A DNA stretch of 64,000 nucleotides, taken from assembly GCA_910575795.1 (NCBI GenBank), contig CAJTGE010000017.1, positions 54,226-118,225 on the forward strand, in the 5' to 3' direction. Below, piece after piece: positions 7,242 through 14,602 of this stretch (positions are counted from its first letter, which is position 1; every line of letters starts with the position of its first letter). The stretch is from Clostridiaceae bacterium (lineage in GTDB: Bacteria; Bacillota; Clostridia; Lachnospirales; Lachnospiraceae). The notes under the pieces are model-generated. The model ran no database searches. It saw only the letters and a list, made by a program, of their open reading frames with translations, and was not told where the DNA came from. The translations under genes and the position numbers were made by a program.

Positions 7242-8400
7242 GCGCGCGGTCAGGGAGGAGCTGGATCAGATACGAGAGGAGCTGATCCGGCTCCGTAGAA
7301 GTATCCACGCGCACCCGGAACAGGGGTACCACGAAACGGGTACCACGAAACGGGTAAAGGACTTTCTCGAGAGACGCGGCGTCCCGTTTTGCAGCTTTAC
7401 AAATATGACTGGCGGATATGTGTACATTGACTGCAAAAAAACGCGCAGCGTGGGCTTTCGGGCGGATCTCGACGCCCTGTCCATTGAGGAGAGGACCGGA
7501 GCGGAGTTCGCATCTGTGATCCCGGGCATGATGCACGCGTGCGGCCACGACATGCACACAGCGATTGCAGCGGGCCTGGCGGCGGTTTTATGGTCTTTGA
7601 GGGAGCGGCTGAGGGCAAATGTCCTGATCGTATTCCAGCCGGCGGAGGAGTGCAACCCAAAAGGCGGCGCGAAGGAAGCGCTGAAGGAAGGGATATTTGA
7701 GCGTTTCCAGGTGGAGGAGTTTTACGGGCTTCATATGTGGCCGGAGTTTAAGATTGGGGAGATCGGGCTGAGAAAGGGGGCGCTTATGGCCTCCTCGGAT
7801 AAGCTTAACATCACAGTGACGGGAAAAAAAGCCCATGCGGCGGAACCCCAGAAGGGAGTGGACGCGATCTCCATTGCGGCGGAGATTATAAGCGCGGTCG
7901 AACACAAGATCCGCCGGGAGATCAGCCCCTTTGAGACAGCCCTTATCTCCATCGGCTCCGTTCAGACCGAGGGGCGCTACAACATCGTGTGCGACCACGC
8001 GCAGATCGAGGGCACGATCCGCTGCCTGAATCCGGAGACGCGGGCCTTTGTCCACCGGCGGGTTCGGGAGGTGGCGAAAGAGATTGCCGCCGCCTACCGG
8101 GGAAATGCAGCGGTTGGGATCGAGGACGGCTACCAGGCGGTGATCAATGACGCGGCGCTGACGGAGCGGTTTGCCGAAGGCGCGCGGGAGATTCTGGGGA
8201 AGGAGGCTGTGCATGCGGAGGTGAATCCCACGCTGATTGGGGAGGACTTTTCCTTTTACGGGGAAAGGGCGCCGTCGGTTTACTTCTTTATGGGCTGTGA
8301 GAGCGCATATCCGCTGCACAGCGACTGCTTCCTTCCGGCGGAGGAGGCGCTGGAGAGGTCGGTTTATCTGATGGCGGGGTATTTTTTGGATTTTATATAG
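7222..8400 (+). CDS. M20-family amidohydrolase / peptidase
   Basis: The protein is 392 residues from ATG 7222 (a TTG at 7213 is the alternative). It has the M20D aminoacylase-like pattern: HPEQGYHE near residue 31, the metal site C107-G-H109-D-M-H112, E142-E143 (QPAEE), His171 (GLHMWP), and a dimerisation lid (about 190-310). The family hydrolyses N-acyl amino acids or dipeptides with a di-metal centre. Beginning inside the epimerase gene, it is the last gene of the cluster and would split the epimerised dipeptide or a related amide. A bidirectional hairpin follows at 8425-8477. Confidence 0.9.
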   Translation: MKVFSSKRAVREELDQIREELIRLRRSIHAHPEQGYHETGTTKRVKDFLERRGVPFCSFTNMTGGYVYIDCKKTRSVGFRADLDALSIEERTGAEFASVIPGMMHACGHDMHTAIAAGLAAVLWSLRERLRANVLIVFQPAEECNPKGGAKEALKEGIFERFQVEEFYGLHMWPEFKIGEIGLRKGALMASSDKLNITVTGKKAHAAEPQKGVDAISIAAEIISAVEHKIRREISPFETALISIGSVQTEGRYNIVCDHAQIEGTIRCLNPETRAFVHRRVREVAKEIAAAYRGNAAVGIEDGYQAVINDAALTERFAEGAREILGKEAVHAEVNPTLIGEDFSFYGERAPSVYFFMGCESAYPLHSDCFLPAEEALERSVYLMAGYFLDFI

Positions 8401-8424
8401 AGCGGCGGGCTTTCTGGATTTTTA

Positions 8425-8477
8425 ATGTACTCCCGGAATCTCACAAAATCAGGCGCAGCGAGATTCCGGGAGTACAT
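8425..8477. terminator. 18-bp perfect hairpin between convergent genes
   Basis: The arms 8425-8442 and 8460-8477 (ATGTACTCCCGGAATCTC and its complement) pair perfectly over 18 bp with a 17-base loop. It lies between the M20 gene and the convergent MNT-HEPN gene and can serve both directions, although the T-runs are short. The loop sequence AAAATCAGGCGCA is also found in the middle of the MITE at 1509-1664, so this hairpin may itself be a reduced member of that element family. Confidence 0.65.
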
Positions 8478-8495
8478 TTATGGTTTAGGGGGCCG

Positions 8496-8984
8496 TCATC
8501 GCTCCATGCCGCCGCCACGGCCTTCCTCCTGTTCCGGAAAACGGAACCTCCTTATTGCCCGCTCACAGAACTCGCGCAGGACAGGAATGTCCGAAACCGC
8601 CGTTTCCCATACCAGCCCCACATCCACAGCGCCGTAATTATGGGCGAACAGGTTCCTCATGCCTTTGATAGCCGGCCGGTAAACGGAGTCTTTTGTCCCC
8701 TCACGGAACTCCTGCGTCCTTGCTGCATTCGCGTCATGGGAAAGGGCCTCTGTTGTCACCAGATCCACCGGTTTCTTTAACGCCTGCGTCAGTTCATGGT
8801 AAAGGGCGCCCAGGCCGAACATGGAGCGGATTCTGCCCCCGTCAATCCGCAGATCGATATCGCTCTGCGCTGTAGCCTCCCCACGGGCATAGGAGCCGAA
8901 AAGATACGCCCGGCGCACGCCGTAATCCCGCAGAATCGGACAGATAATTGCCTGTAGTTCATTCATGGCGTATATTTTCTCCAT
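8496..8984 (-). CDS. MNT nucleotidyltransferase fused to C-terminal half of HEPN (collapsed MntA-HepT)
   Basis: This 162-residue protein joins two normally separate proteins. Residues 1-85 are an MntA-type nucleotidyltransferase with GS-x10-D-x-D (G30 S31 ... D42 I D44) and a third Asp in VDLV (D74). From about residue 91 it continues as the second half of a HepT HEPN ribonuclease, with the R-x4-H-x-Y motif (R110 NLFA H115 N Y117) and the closing IPVLREFCERAI. The C-terminus of MntA and first helices of HEPN are missing, as expected of an in-frame deletion between adjacent genes. The start at 8984 is fixed by AGGGAGGT six bases upstream. Normally MntA inactivates HepT by adding AMP near the HEPN tyrosine; whether this hybrid does anything is unknown. 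Confidence 0.85.
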   Translation of the reverse strand: MEKIYAMNELQAIICPILRDYGVRRAYLFGSYARGEATAQSDIDLRIDGGRIRSMFGLGALYHELTQALKKPVDLVTTEALSHDANAARTQEFREGTKDSVYRPAIKGMRNLFAHNYGAVDVGLVWETAVSDIPVLREFCERAIRRFRFPEQEEGRGGGMER

Positions 8985-9088
8985 AGCCGAACCTCCCTGT
9001 TTATGTTTCTGTTCATTTCCATATATATCATTCCCATCTCCGCTTTTCAATAATGAGCGGTTTTTAATGCTGTTACCGGCAATCCCTC

Positions 9089-9252
9089 GTTACTGTTCAC
9101 ACACCAGCCAATGCGAGGTGTTTTTTGTGAGCGCAGCGCAGCAGAAGTCACGGAAAACCCGAGGGCAGCGGCGCCAAACTGCGTTTTTTGCGGTTTGTGT
9201 GCATCGCGAAGCGTGTTACTGGGCACAGCCCGGCAGGGGTGTGAACAGTAAC
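9089..9252. mobile_element. 164-bp MITE with 14-bp inverted ends and 8-bp target duplication
   Basis: The element starts GTTACTGTTCACAC (9089-9102) and ends with the exact reverse complement (9239-9252). It is flanked on both sides by AATCCCTC (9081-9088 and 9253-9260), an 8-bp target-site duplication. The interior holds a GCGAGGTGTTTTTTGTGAGCG block also seen at 55605-55624 and contains no ORF of note. It sits between the MNT-HEPN start and the nusB promoter. A matching GTGTGAACAGTAAC end is at 52059-52072. Confidence 0.85.
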
Positions 9253-9288
9253 AATCCCTCAACTTTCACGCATTTTATACATAATTCA

Positions 9289-9317
9289 TTGTTGTAACCC
9301 GGGAATTGTGGTATACT
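9289..9317 (+). promoter_or_regulatory. promoter upstream of nusB
   Basis: TTGTTG at 9289-9294 and TATACT at 9312-9317 are separated by exactly 17 bases. This would start transcription about 130 bases before nusB and drive the nusB-xseAB-ispA-dxs block. The MITE ends 36 bases upstream of the -35 box, so it does not break the promoter. Confidence 0.7.
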
Positions 9318-9453
9318 TTGGAAAAAGCACAATCCCCCACCCCTTGTGAAAATCATAGTCTTACGTTATAATGGGAGCTTAGAATACAGGCGCGGCGTTT
9401 TTCCCTGCGGGCAGGGCGGCGCGGCCGGCCAGGAAGGATCAGGAGGACATAGT

Positions 9454-9897
9454 ATGACCAGAAGAGAATTGCGGGAGCACTGCTTTAAGCTGCTGTTTTG
9501 CGCCGACTTTTATCCGGCGGGGGAGACAGGGGAACAGCTTGAGCAGTATTTTACAGAGCCGCAGGAGGAGGAAGATACGCCGGACGGTGCGAGCGTGGTG
9601 CTGCACAGCCCGGCGCTGGATGTGTTTGACAGCGAGTATGTGAGAACCAGGGTGGGACGCATCATGGAGCTCATTCCTGACCTGGACGCGCGGATCAATG
9701 AGGTTGCCAAAGGCTGGACCACGAAGCGGATGGGAAAGGTGGAGCTGACGATCCTGCGCCTGGCCCTGTTTGAGATCCACTATGATGAGGATGTGCCGGA
9801 CAAGGTGGCCATCAATGAGGCCGTGGAGCTGGCCAAGCGGTTCGGCGGGGACGATTCGCCTTCGTTTGTGAACGGCATTCTGGCGAAGCTGGTGTAG
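9454..9897 (+). CDS. nusB: transcription antitermination factor NusB
   Basis: NusB binds the boxA RNA of rRNA leaders with NusE and supports antitermination. The 147-residue product from ATG 9454 begins [16 protein letters not shown] and ends with the family signature [48 protein letters not shown]. The start is set by AGGAGG just upstream; an upstream in-frame ATG at 9346 lacks such a site and adds unlikely sequence. A low-conservation acidic insertion ([11 protein letters not shown]) lies near residues 32-45. It is the first gene of the xseA-xseB-ispA-dxs block. Confidence 0.95.
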   Translation: MTRRELREHCFKLLFCADFYPAGETGEQLEQYFTEPQEEEDTPDGASVVLHSPALDVFDSEYVRTRVGRIMELIPDLDARINEVAKGWTTKRMGKVELTILRLALFEIHYDEDVPDKVAINEAVELAKRFGGDDSPSFVNGILAKLV

Positions 9898-9900
9898 CAG

Positions 9901-11133
9901 ATGGCAAGCGTATATTCCGTATCACAGGTAAATGCCTACATTAAAAATATGTTTGCCCAGGATTTTGCGCTGAACCGCATTTCGGTAAAGGGGGAGGTAT
10001 CCAACTGCAAATACCACCCGTCCGGCCATATTTATTTTACTTTAAAGGACAGGCTGGGCGCCATACAGGCTATTATGTTTGCGGGAAAGCGGCGGAATCT
10101 GACCTTTCAGCTTAAGGAAGGCCAGCAGGTGGTGGTAAAGGGAAGTATCGAGGTCTATGAGCGGGACGGGCGGTACCAGCTTTACGCCTCGGAGATCACG
10201 CTGGACGGGACGGGGGATCTGTTTAAGCGGTTTGAGAAGCTGCGCAATGAGCTGGAGGAGATGGGCATGTTTGCCCCGGAGTACAAGCAGCCGATTCCTG
10301 CGTATGCATCCCGGGTGGGGATCGTGACGGCCTTAACAGGAGCGGCGATCCGGGATATTATCAATATTGCCACGCGCAGGAACCCGTACGTGCAGTTGGT
10401 TCTGTGTCCGGCGCTGGTGCAGGGCGACGGCGCTGCCGCCAGTATCGTCCGGGGGATCCGCAGACTGGACGCCATGGGCCTGGATGTCCTGATCGTAGGG
10501 CGGGGCGGCGGCGCGATCGAGGATCTGTGGGCGTTTAATGAGGAGGAGGTCGCGCGGGCGATCTTTGCCTGCAGGACGCCGGTGATTTCCGCGGTGGGAC
10601 ATGAGACGGATGTGACGATCGCCGATTATGCAGCGGATCTGCGCGCGCCTACGCCGTCTGCGGCGGCTGAGCTGGCGGTGTTTGACTACAGCCTTTTTGT
10701 GGAACAATTACAGGGGGCGGAAAGCCGGCTTTTTAAAGCGCTGTACCAGAGAAAGGAGCGGGCGTCGCAGCGCCTTTTGCAGTACGGGCTGCGTTTAAGG
10801 CTGTTCAGCCCCGGGAGGCGGCTCAATGAGAGGAGGCAGCGGCTGGCGGATATGGAAGGGGAGCTGGAACGCCTGATGAAGGGCAGGACAACTGAGGCCC
10901 GCCATCGTCTGGCCCTGCTTTCGGGCCGGCTGCACGGCTTGTCGCCCCTTGAGCGGATCCGCCGGGGCTTTGGCTTCCTGACAGACGGGGACGGGAAAAA
11001 GATTACCTCCGTGTCGGATGTAAACGCCGGGGACACGGTGCGGATCCAGGTGTCGGACGGGCGGATCACGGCAAAGGCGCAGGAGATTACCAGGGAAGAT
11101 GCGCCGGGGACACAGCAGGCAGGGATCTTTTAA
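9901..11133 (+). CDS. xseA: exodeoxyribonuclease VII large subunit
   Basis: XseA is the catalytic large subunit of exonuclease VII, which degrades single-stranded DNA with XseB. The 410-residue protein has the N-terminal OB-fold (residues about 5-100; VSQVNAYIKNMFAQDFALNRISVKGEVSNCKYHPSGHIYF in two blocks) and the catalytic domain with GRGGGAIEDLWAFNEEEVARAI and SAVGHETDVTIADYAADLRAPTPSAAAELA. A coiled-coil region follows, then SPLERIRRGFGFL near the C-terminus. It starts 3 bases after the nusB stop. Confidence 0.96.
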   Translation: MASVYSVSQVNAYIKNMFAQDFALNRISVKGEVSNCKYHPSGHIYFTLKDRLGAIQAIMFAGKRRNLTFQLKEGQQVVVKGSIEVYERDGRYQLYASEITLDGTGDLFKRFEKLRNELEEMGMFAPEYKQPIPAYASRVGIVTALTGAAIRDIINIATRRNPYVQLVLCPALVQGDGAAASIVRGIRRLDAMGLDVLIVGRGGGAIEDLWAFNEEEVARAIFACRTPVISAVGHETDVTIADYAADLRAPTPSAAAELAVFDYSLFVEQLQGAESRLFKALYQRKERASQRLLQYGLRLRLFSPGRRLNERRQRLADMEGELERLMKGRTTEARHRLALLSGRLHGLSPLERIRRGFGFLTDGDGKKITSVSDVNAGDTVRIQVSDGRITAKAQEITREDAPGTQQAGIF

Positions 11134-11201
11134 TGAAATAACAGATGTCAGGCAATAGGCAGCGCCCCCCAAAAGCGCGGGCGGCGGACGGAGGACTTTA
11201 T

Positions 11202-11420
11202 ATGGCGGAAAAAGAAAGCGCAGGGCAGGAGCTCTCGATTGAGGAGGCGTTTGAAAAGCTCGAGGGGATTATCGGGGCTTTGGAGGACGGGGAGATATCC
11301 CTGGAGGACTCTTTTTCGTATTATGAGACGGGCATGCGCCTTGTAAAACAGTGCGGAGAGAAGATTGACAGAGTGGAGAAGAAGATTCTGGTGCTTGAGG
11401 ATTCGGAATCGGAAGGGTGA
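11202..11420 (+). CDS. xseB: exodeoxyribonuclease VII small subunit
   Basis: The 72-residue product matches XseB in length and pattern: LSIEEAFEKLEGIIGALEDGEISLEDSFSYYETGMRLVKQCGEKIDRVEKKI. The ATG at 11202 is chosen over 11145 because GGAGG lies just before it and the family has no long N-terminal extension. XseB forms the helical partner of XseA. Its stop overlaps the ispA GTG by 4 bases. Confidence 0.93.
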   Translation: MAEKESAGQELSIEEAFEKLEGIIGALEDGEISLEDSFSYYETGMRLVKQCGEKIDRVEKKILVLEDSESEG

Positions 11421-12310
11421 ATACATTGAAAAAAGACCAGCTTTTACAGTATACAAGGGAAGTGGAGGAGACGGTGTACTCCTTCCTTCCGGAGGAAGCC
11501 GGCCCTCAGAAAACGATATTTGAGGCCATGAATTACAGTGTGAAGGCAGGAGGTAAGCGGCTCCGCCCGCTCTTAATGCGGGAGGTTTACAGGCTGTTTG
11601 GCGGCAAGGGGGATGCGATTGGGCCGATGATGGCGGCGATTGAGATGATCCATACCTCGTCCCTGATCCATGACGACCTGCCCTGTATGGATAATGACGA
11701 ATACCGCCGGGGCAAAAAAACGACCTGGGCCGTTTACGGATATGATATGGCGGTCCTGGCCGGGGACGCGCTCCTAATGTATGCGGTTGAGACAGCGTCC
11801 AAAGCCTTTGACAAGACGGAGGATGCGAAGCGGGTGGGCGAGTGCATCCGCATCCTGTCAGAGCGGACAGGCATTTACGGCATGATCGGCGGGCAGACCG
11901 TGGATGTGGAGATGACAGGGCGGCCGCTTAAGAGAGAAACGCTGGATTTCATTTACCGGCTGAAGACGGGCGCGCTTTTGGAGGCTTCGATGCGGATCGG
12001 GGCCGTGATGGCCGGGGCGTCAGAAGAGGACTGCGAACGGGTGCGCGATATGGCGCTGGCCGTGGGGCTGGCCTTTCAGATTCAGGATGATATCCTGGAT
12101 GTGACCAGCAGCCAGGAGGTGCTTGGAAAGCCGGTTTTGAGCGATGAGAAGAACAACAAGACCACATATGTGAGCCTGGAGGGGATCGGGAAAGCCAGGG
12201 AGGATGTGAAGGCGCTTTCAGAGAAGGCGATCCGTATCTTAAAGGAGCTTCCCGGGAGCAATGTATTTCTGGAGGATCTGATCCGGATGCTGGTATACAG
12301 GGAGAAATAG
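11417..12310 (+). CDS. ispA: polyprenyl (farnesyl/geranylgeranyl) diphosphate synthase
   Basis: This 297-residue enzyme condenses IPP with allylic diphosphates. The first aspartate-rich motif is in SSLIHDDLPCMDNDEYRRG and the second in LAFQIQDDILDVTSS; KPVLSDEKNNKTTYVSLEG is also typical of the short-chain FPP/GGPP group. Start is GTG overlapping the xseB stop (GTGA). It lies before dxs, so the two supply isoprenoid units and chain elongation. Product chain length (C15 or C20) cannot be fixed by eye. Confidence 0.93.
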   Translation: MNTLKKDQLLQYTREVEETVYSFLPEEAGPQKTIFEAMNYSVKAGGKRLRPLLMREVYRLFGGKGDAIGPMMAAIEMIHTSSLIHDDLPCMDNDEYRRGKKTTWAVYGYDMAVLAGDALLMYAVETASKAFDKTEDAKRVGECIRILSERTGIYGMIGGQTVDVEMTGRPLKRETLDFIYRLKTGALLEASMRIGAVMAGASEEDCERVRDMALAVGLAFQIQDDILDVTSSQEVLGKPVLSDEKNNKTTYVSLEGIGKAREDVKALSEKAIRILKELPGSNVFLEDLIRMLVYREK

Positions 12311-12311
12311 G

Positions 12312-12385
12312 GTTACTGTTCATATGCCGGCATGCGCGGGGCGTTTCCTGCGGGCGAAGGCCGCAAAAACAAAGCGGGGGACGGT
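12312..12385. repeat. partial palindromic repeat between ispA and dxs
   Basis: The segment begins GTTACTGTTCAT, like the end of the 9089 MITE, and contains GCGGGCGAAGGCCGCAAAAA, which resembles the GAAGGCCGC core at 36199-36208 and 55623-55632. No matching right end is seen, so this is a remnant. It gives dxs a spurious in-frame extension upstream of its real start. Confidence 0.55.
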
Positions 12386-12409
12386 TCAGGCTGCCTGGAG
12401 GGGGAAGCA

Positions 12410-14278
12410 ATGCTGTTAGATCAATTGAATGGACCCGATGATGTGAAGGAACTGAATGATGAGGAGTTAAAGGAGCTGGCGGAGGATATCCGCCGTTTCC
12501 TGATTGAGAAGATCAGCCGTACAGGAGGGCATCTGGCCTCAAACCTGGGCGTGGTGGAGCTGACGCTTGCCCTCTACCGCGCTTTTGAGCTGCCAAAGGA
12601 TAAGGTGATATGGGATGTGGGACATCAGTCGTACGTCCATAAGATTCTGAGCGGAAGAAGGGATTACTTTGACGGCCTGCGCCAGTACGGCGGCTTAAGC
12701 GGATTCCCGAAGCGCAAGGAAAGCCCGTACGACGCCTTTGACACAGGCCACAGCTCCACCTCTATCTCGGCCGGCCTTGGCATGGCGCAGGGAAGAGATC
12801 TCCTGGGAGAGGATTATTCGGTTATTTCCGTCATCGGGGACGGGGCGCTCACCGGAGGCATGGCCTATGAGGCGCTGAATAACGCGGGGCGCTTCAAACG
12901 GAATTTTATTATCATATTAAATGACAACAACATGTCCATTTCCGAAAATGTGGGCGGGATGTCAAAATATTTAAGCAATTTAAGGGCGGCCGAGGGGTAT
13001 AATCATCTGAAGCAGAGCGTGGTGGGAACGCTGTCCAGAGTCCCGGTGATCGGCGACGAGCTGGTGGGAACCCTGCTCCGGACCAAGAACAGCATCAAGC
13101 AGCTTCTGGTTCCCGGCATGTGGTTTGAAAATATGGGCATCACCTATCTGGGGCCTGTGGACGGCCACGATATCCGGGGACTGACGCATATTTTTACGGA
13201 GGCCAAAAAAATCAACCACTCGGTTCTGATCCACGTCATGACCCAAAAGGGCAGGGGCTACCGGCCGGCGGAAAAGAACCCGTCCGCCTTCCACGGCGTC
13301 GAGCCCTTTGACATCGGGACAGGAAAGCCGCTTAACGAGAAGCGCTACCCGGGCTATACGGACGTATTTTCCAGGGAAATATGCCGTCTGGCCGGAGAGG
13401 ATCCGCGGATTGTGGCGATCACGGCGGCCATGCCGGACGGGACGGGCTTAAAGAGATTTTCAAAGCTTTATCCGGATCGCTTCTTTGACGTGGGGATTGC
13501 GGAGGAGCATGCGGTCACGTCTGCGGCAGGCATGGCGGCGGCGGGGCTTAAGCCGGTGGTTGCCGTGTATTCGTCCTTCCTGCAGAGGGCCTATGACCAG
13601 ATTGTGCATGATGTGTGCATCCAGAACCTTCCGGTGCTGTTCTGTGTGGACCGGGCCGGCCTGGTGGGCAGCGACGGGGAAACGCACCAGGGGATCTTTG
13701 ACTTAAGCTTCCTGTCCTCGATTCCGAACATGACAGTCATGGCCCCCAAGAACCTGTGGGAGCTGCGGGAAATGCTGAATTTCGGGATCCGCCATGAGGG
13801 GCCGGCGGCGATCCGCTACCCCAGAGGGCAGGCATACAGGGGACTTAAAGAGTTCCTGGCCCCGGTGGAGTATCACAAGAGCGAGTTCCTTTACAAAGAG
13901 GAGAAGATCGCCCTCCTGGCTGTGGGGAGCATGGTCAGCACGGCGGAGCACATCCGCTTAAAGCTTAAGGCCCTGGGACATGCCTGCACGCTTGTCAACG
14001 GCCGCTTTATCAAGCCTGTGGATACGGATGTGGCGGACGAGCTGGCGGCGGATCACCGCTATGTGATCACGCTGGAGGAAAATGTGCTCCGCGGCGGCTA
14101 CGGGGAGCGGATTACAGATTATGTGCAGAAACATTATCCGCAGATCCGCGTGTTGAATATCGCGCTTCCGGATGCGTATGTGGAGCATGGGAACGTGTCG
14201 CTTTTGAGGAGCGAGCTGGGGATTGACAGCGATTCTATATTGGAGAGGCTTAGGGAGGAGTTTGGAGATTTTTCCTGA
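12410..14278 (+). CDS. dxs: 1-deoxy-D-xylulose-5-phosphate synthase
   Basis: Dxs joins pyruvate and glyceraldehyde-3-phosphate in the first step of the MEP isoprenoid pathway, using thiamine diphosphate. The 622-residue protein from ATG 12410 starts MLLDQLNGPDDVKELNDEEL and has the ThDP motif GDGALTGGMAYEALNNAG with NDNNMSIS, GLSGFPKR, and the transketolase-like middle and C-terminal domains (VGIAEEHAVTSAAGMA, DRAGLVGSDGETHQG). An in-frame ATG at 12332 is rejected because the extension comes from repeat sequence and GGAGGGGG sits directly before 12410. Confidence 0.96.
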   Translation: MLLDQLNGPDDVKELNDEELKELAEDIRRFLIEKISRTGGHLASNLGVVELTLALYRAFELPKDKVIWDVGHQSYVHKILSGRRDYFDGLRQYGGLSGFPKRKESPYDAFDTGHSSTSISAGLGMAQGRDLLGEDYSVISVIGDGALTGGMAYEALNNAGRFKRNFIIILNDNNMSISENVGGMSKYLSNLRAAEGYNHLKQSVVGTLSRVPVIGDELVGTLLRTKNSIKQLLVPGMWFENMGITYLGPVDGHDIRGLTHIFTEAKKINHSVLIHVMTQKGRGYRPAEKNPSAFHGVEPFDIGTGKPLNEKRYPGYTDVFSREICRLAGEDPRIVAITAAMPDGTGLKRFSKLYPDRFFDVGIAEEHAVTSAAGMAAAGLKPVVAVYSSFLQRAYDQIVHDVCIQNLPVLFCVDRAGLVGSDGETHQGIFDLSFLSSIPNMTVMAPKNLWELREMLNFGIRHEGPAAIRYPRGQAYRGLKEFLAPVEYHKSEFLYKEEKIALLAVGSMVSTAEHIRLKLKALGHACTLVNGRFIKPVDTDVADELAADHRYVITLEENVLRGGYGERITDYVQKHYPQIRVLNIALPDAYVEHGNVSLLRSELGIDSDSILERLREEFGDFS

Positions 14279-14280
14279 AA

Positions 14281-14330
14281 GTTCCGCTCGGAGAAAAGCG
14301 CAGAGGCGCTAAGATCGAAAAGATCTTGAA
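14281..14330 (+). repeat. fragment of the covarying-arm repeat core
   Basis: Directly after the dxs stop lies a partial core (CGGAGAAAAGCGCAGAGGCG, CTAAGATCGAAAAGATCTT) resembling the inner part of the full copy that follows at 14356. It has no outer arms. It may be the remains of an older copy or of a tandem insertion. Confidence 0.6.
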
Positions 14331-14355
14331 AGAGGGCGGAGGTTAGCGTGAGAGA

Positions 14356-14498
14356 GCCGCCGGAGTCAGCTTCTGTATCCAACGGAACCCCGCTTCCGCC
14401 CGGAGAAAAGCGCAGCGGTACTAAGCTCGAAAAGACCTCGCTAAGCGCCGGCGGTTTTCTACGGGTTCCTTATGGATACAGAAGCCGCCTCCGGCGGC
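14356..14498 (+). repeat. palindromic covarying-arm repeat, copy B
   Basis: Full copy of 143 bp. The outer arms 14356-14381 and 14473-14498 pair at 24 of 26 positions. The inner core holds GGAACCC / GGGTTCC and GAGAAAAGCGCAGCGG / CGCCGGCGGTTTTCT stems around a GCTCGAAAAGACCTCGC centre. It lies between dxs and tlyA and could fold into a long hairpin that ends or stabilises the dxs transcript. Copies C, D and A share the core but have different arm sequences. Confidence 0.88.
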
Positions 14499-14602
14499 CC
14501 TCTTACATCCCCTTTAAAGGTATAACAGTGAATGTAAATCGTAACCACATATTTTACTGCCCGCACAAATCCGCGGCAGCATTATTGACATAGAAAGAGC
14601 GT

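Noticed and set aside
7325..7357. Tandem 14-bp duplication GGTACCACGAAACG in the M20 gene
   Set aside because: The protein keeps the family length and pattern here, so it looks like chance or old repetition with no effect on the frame.
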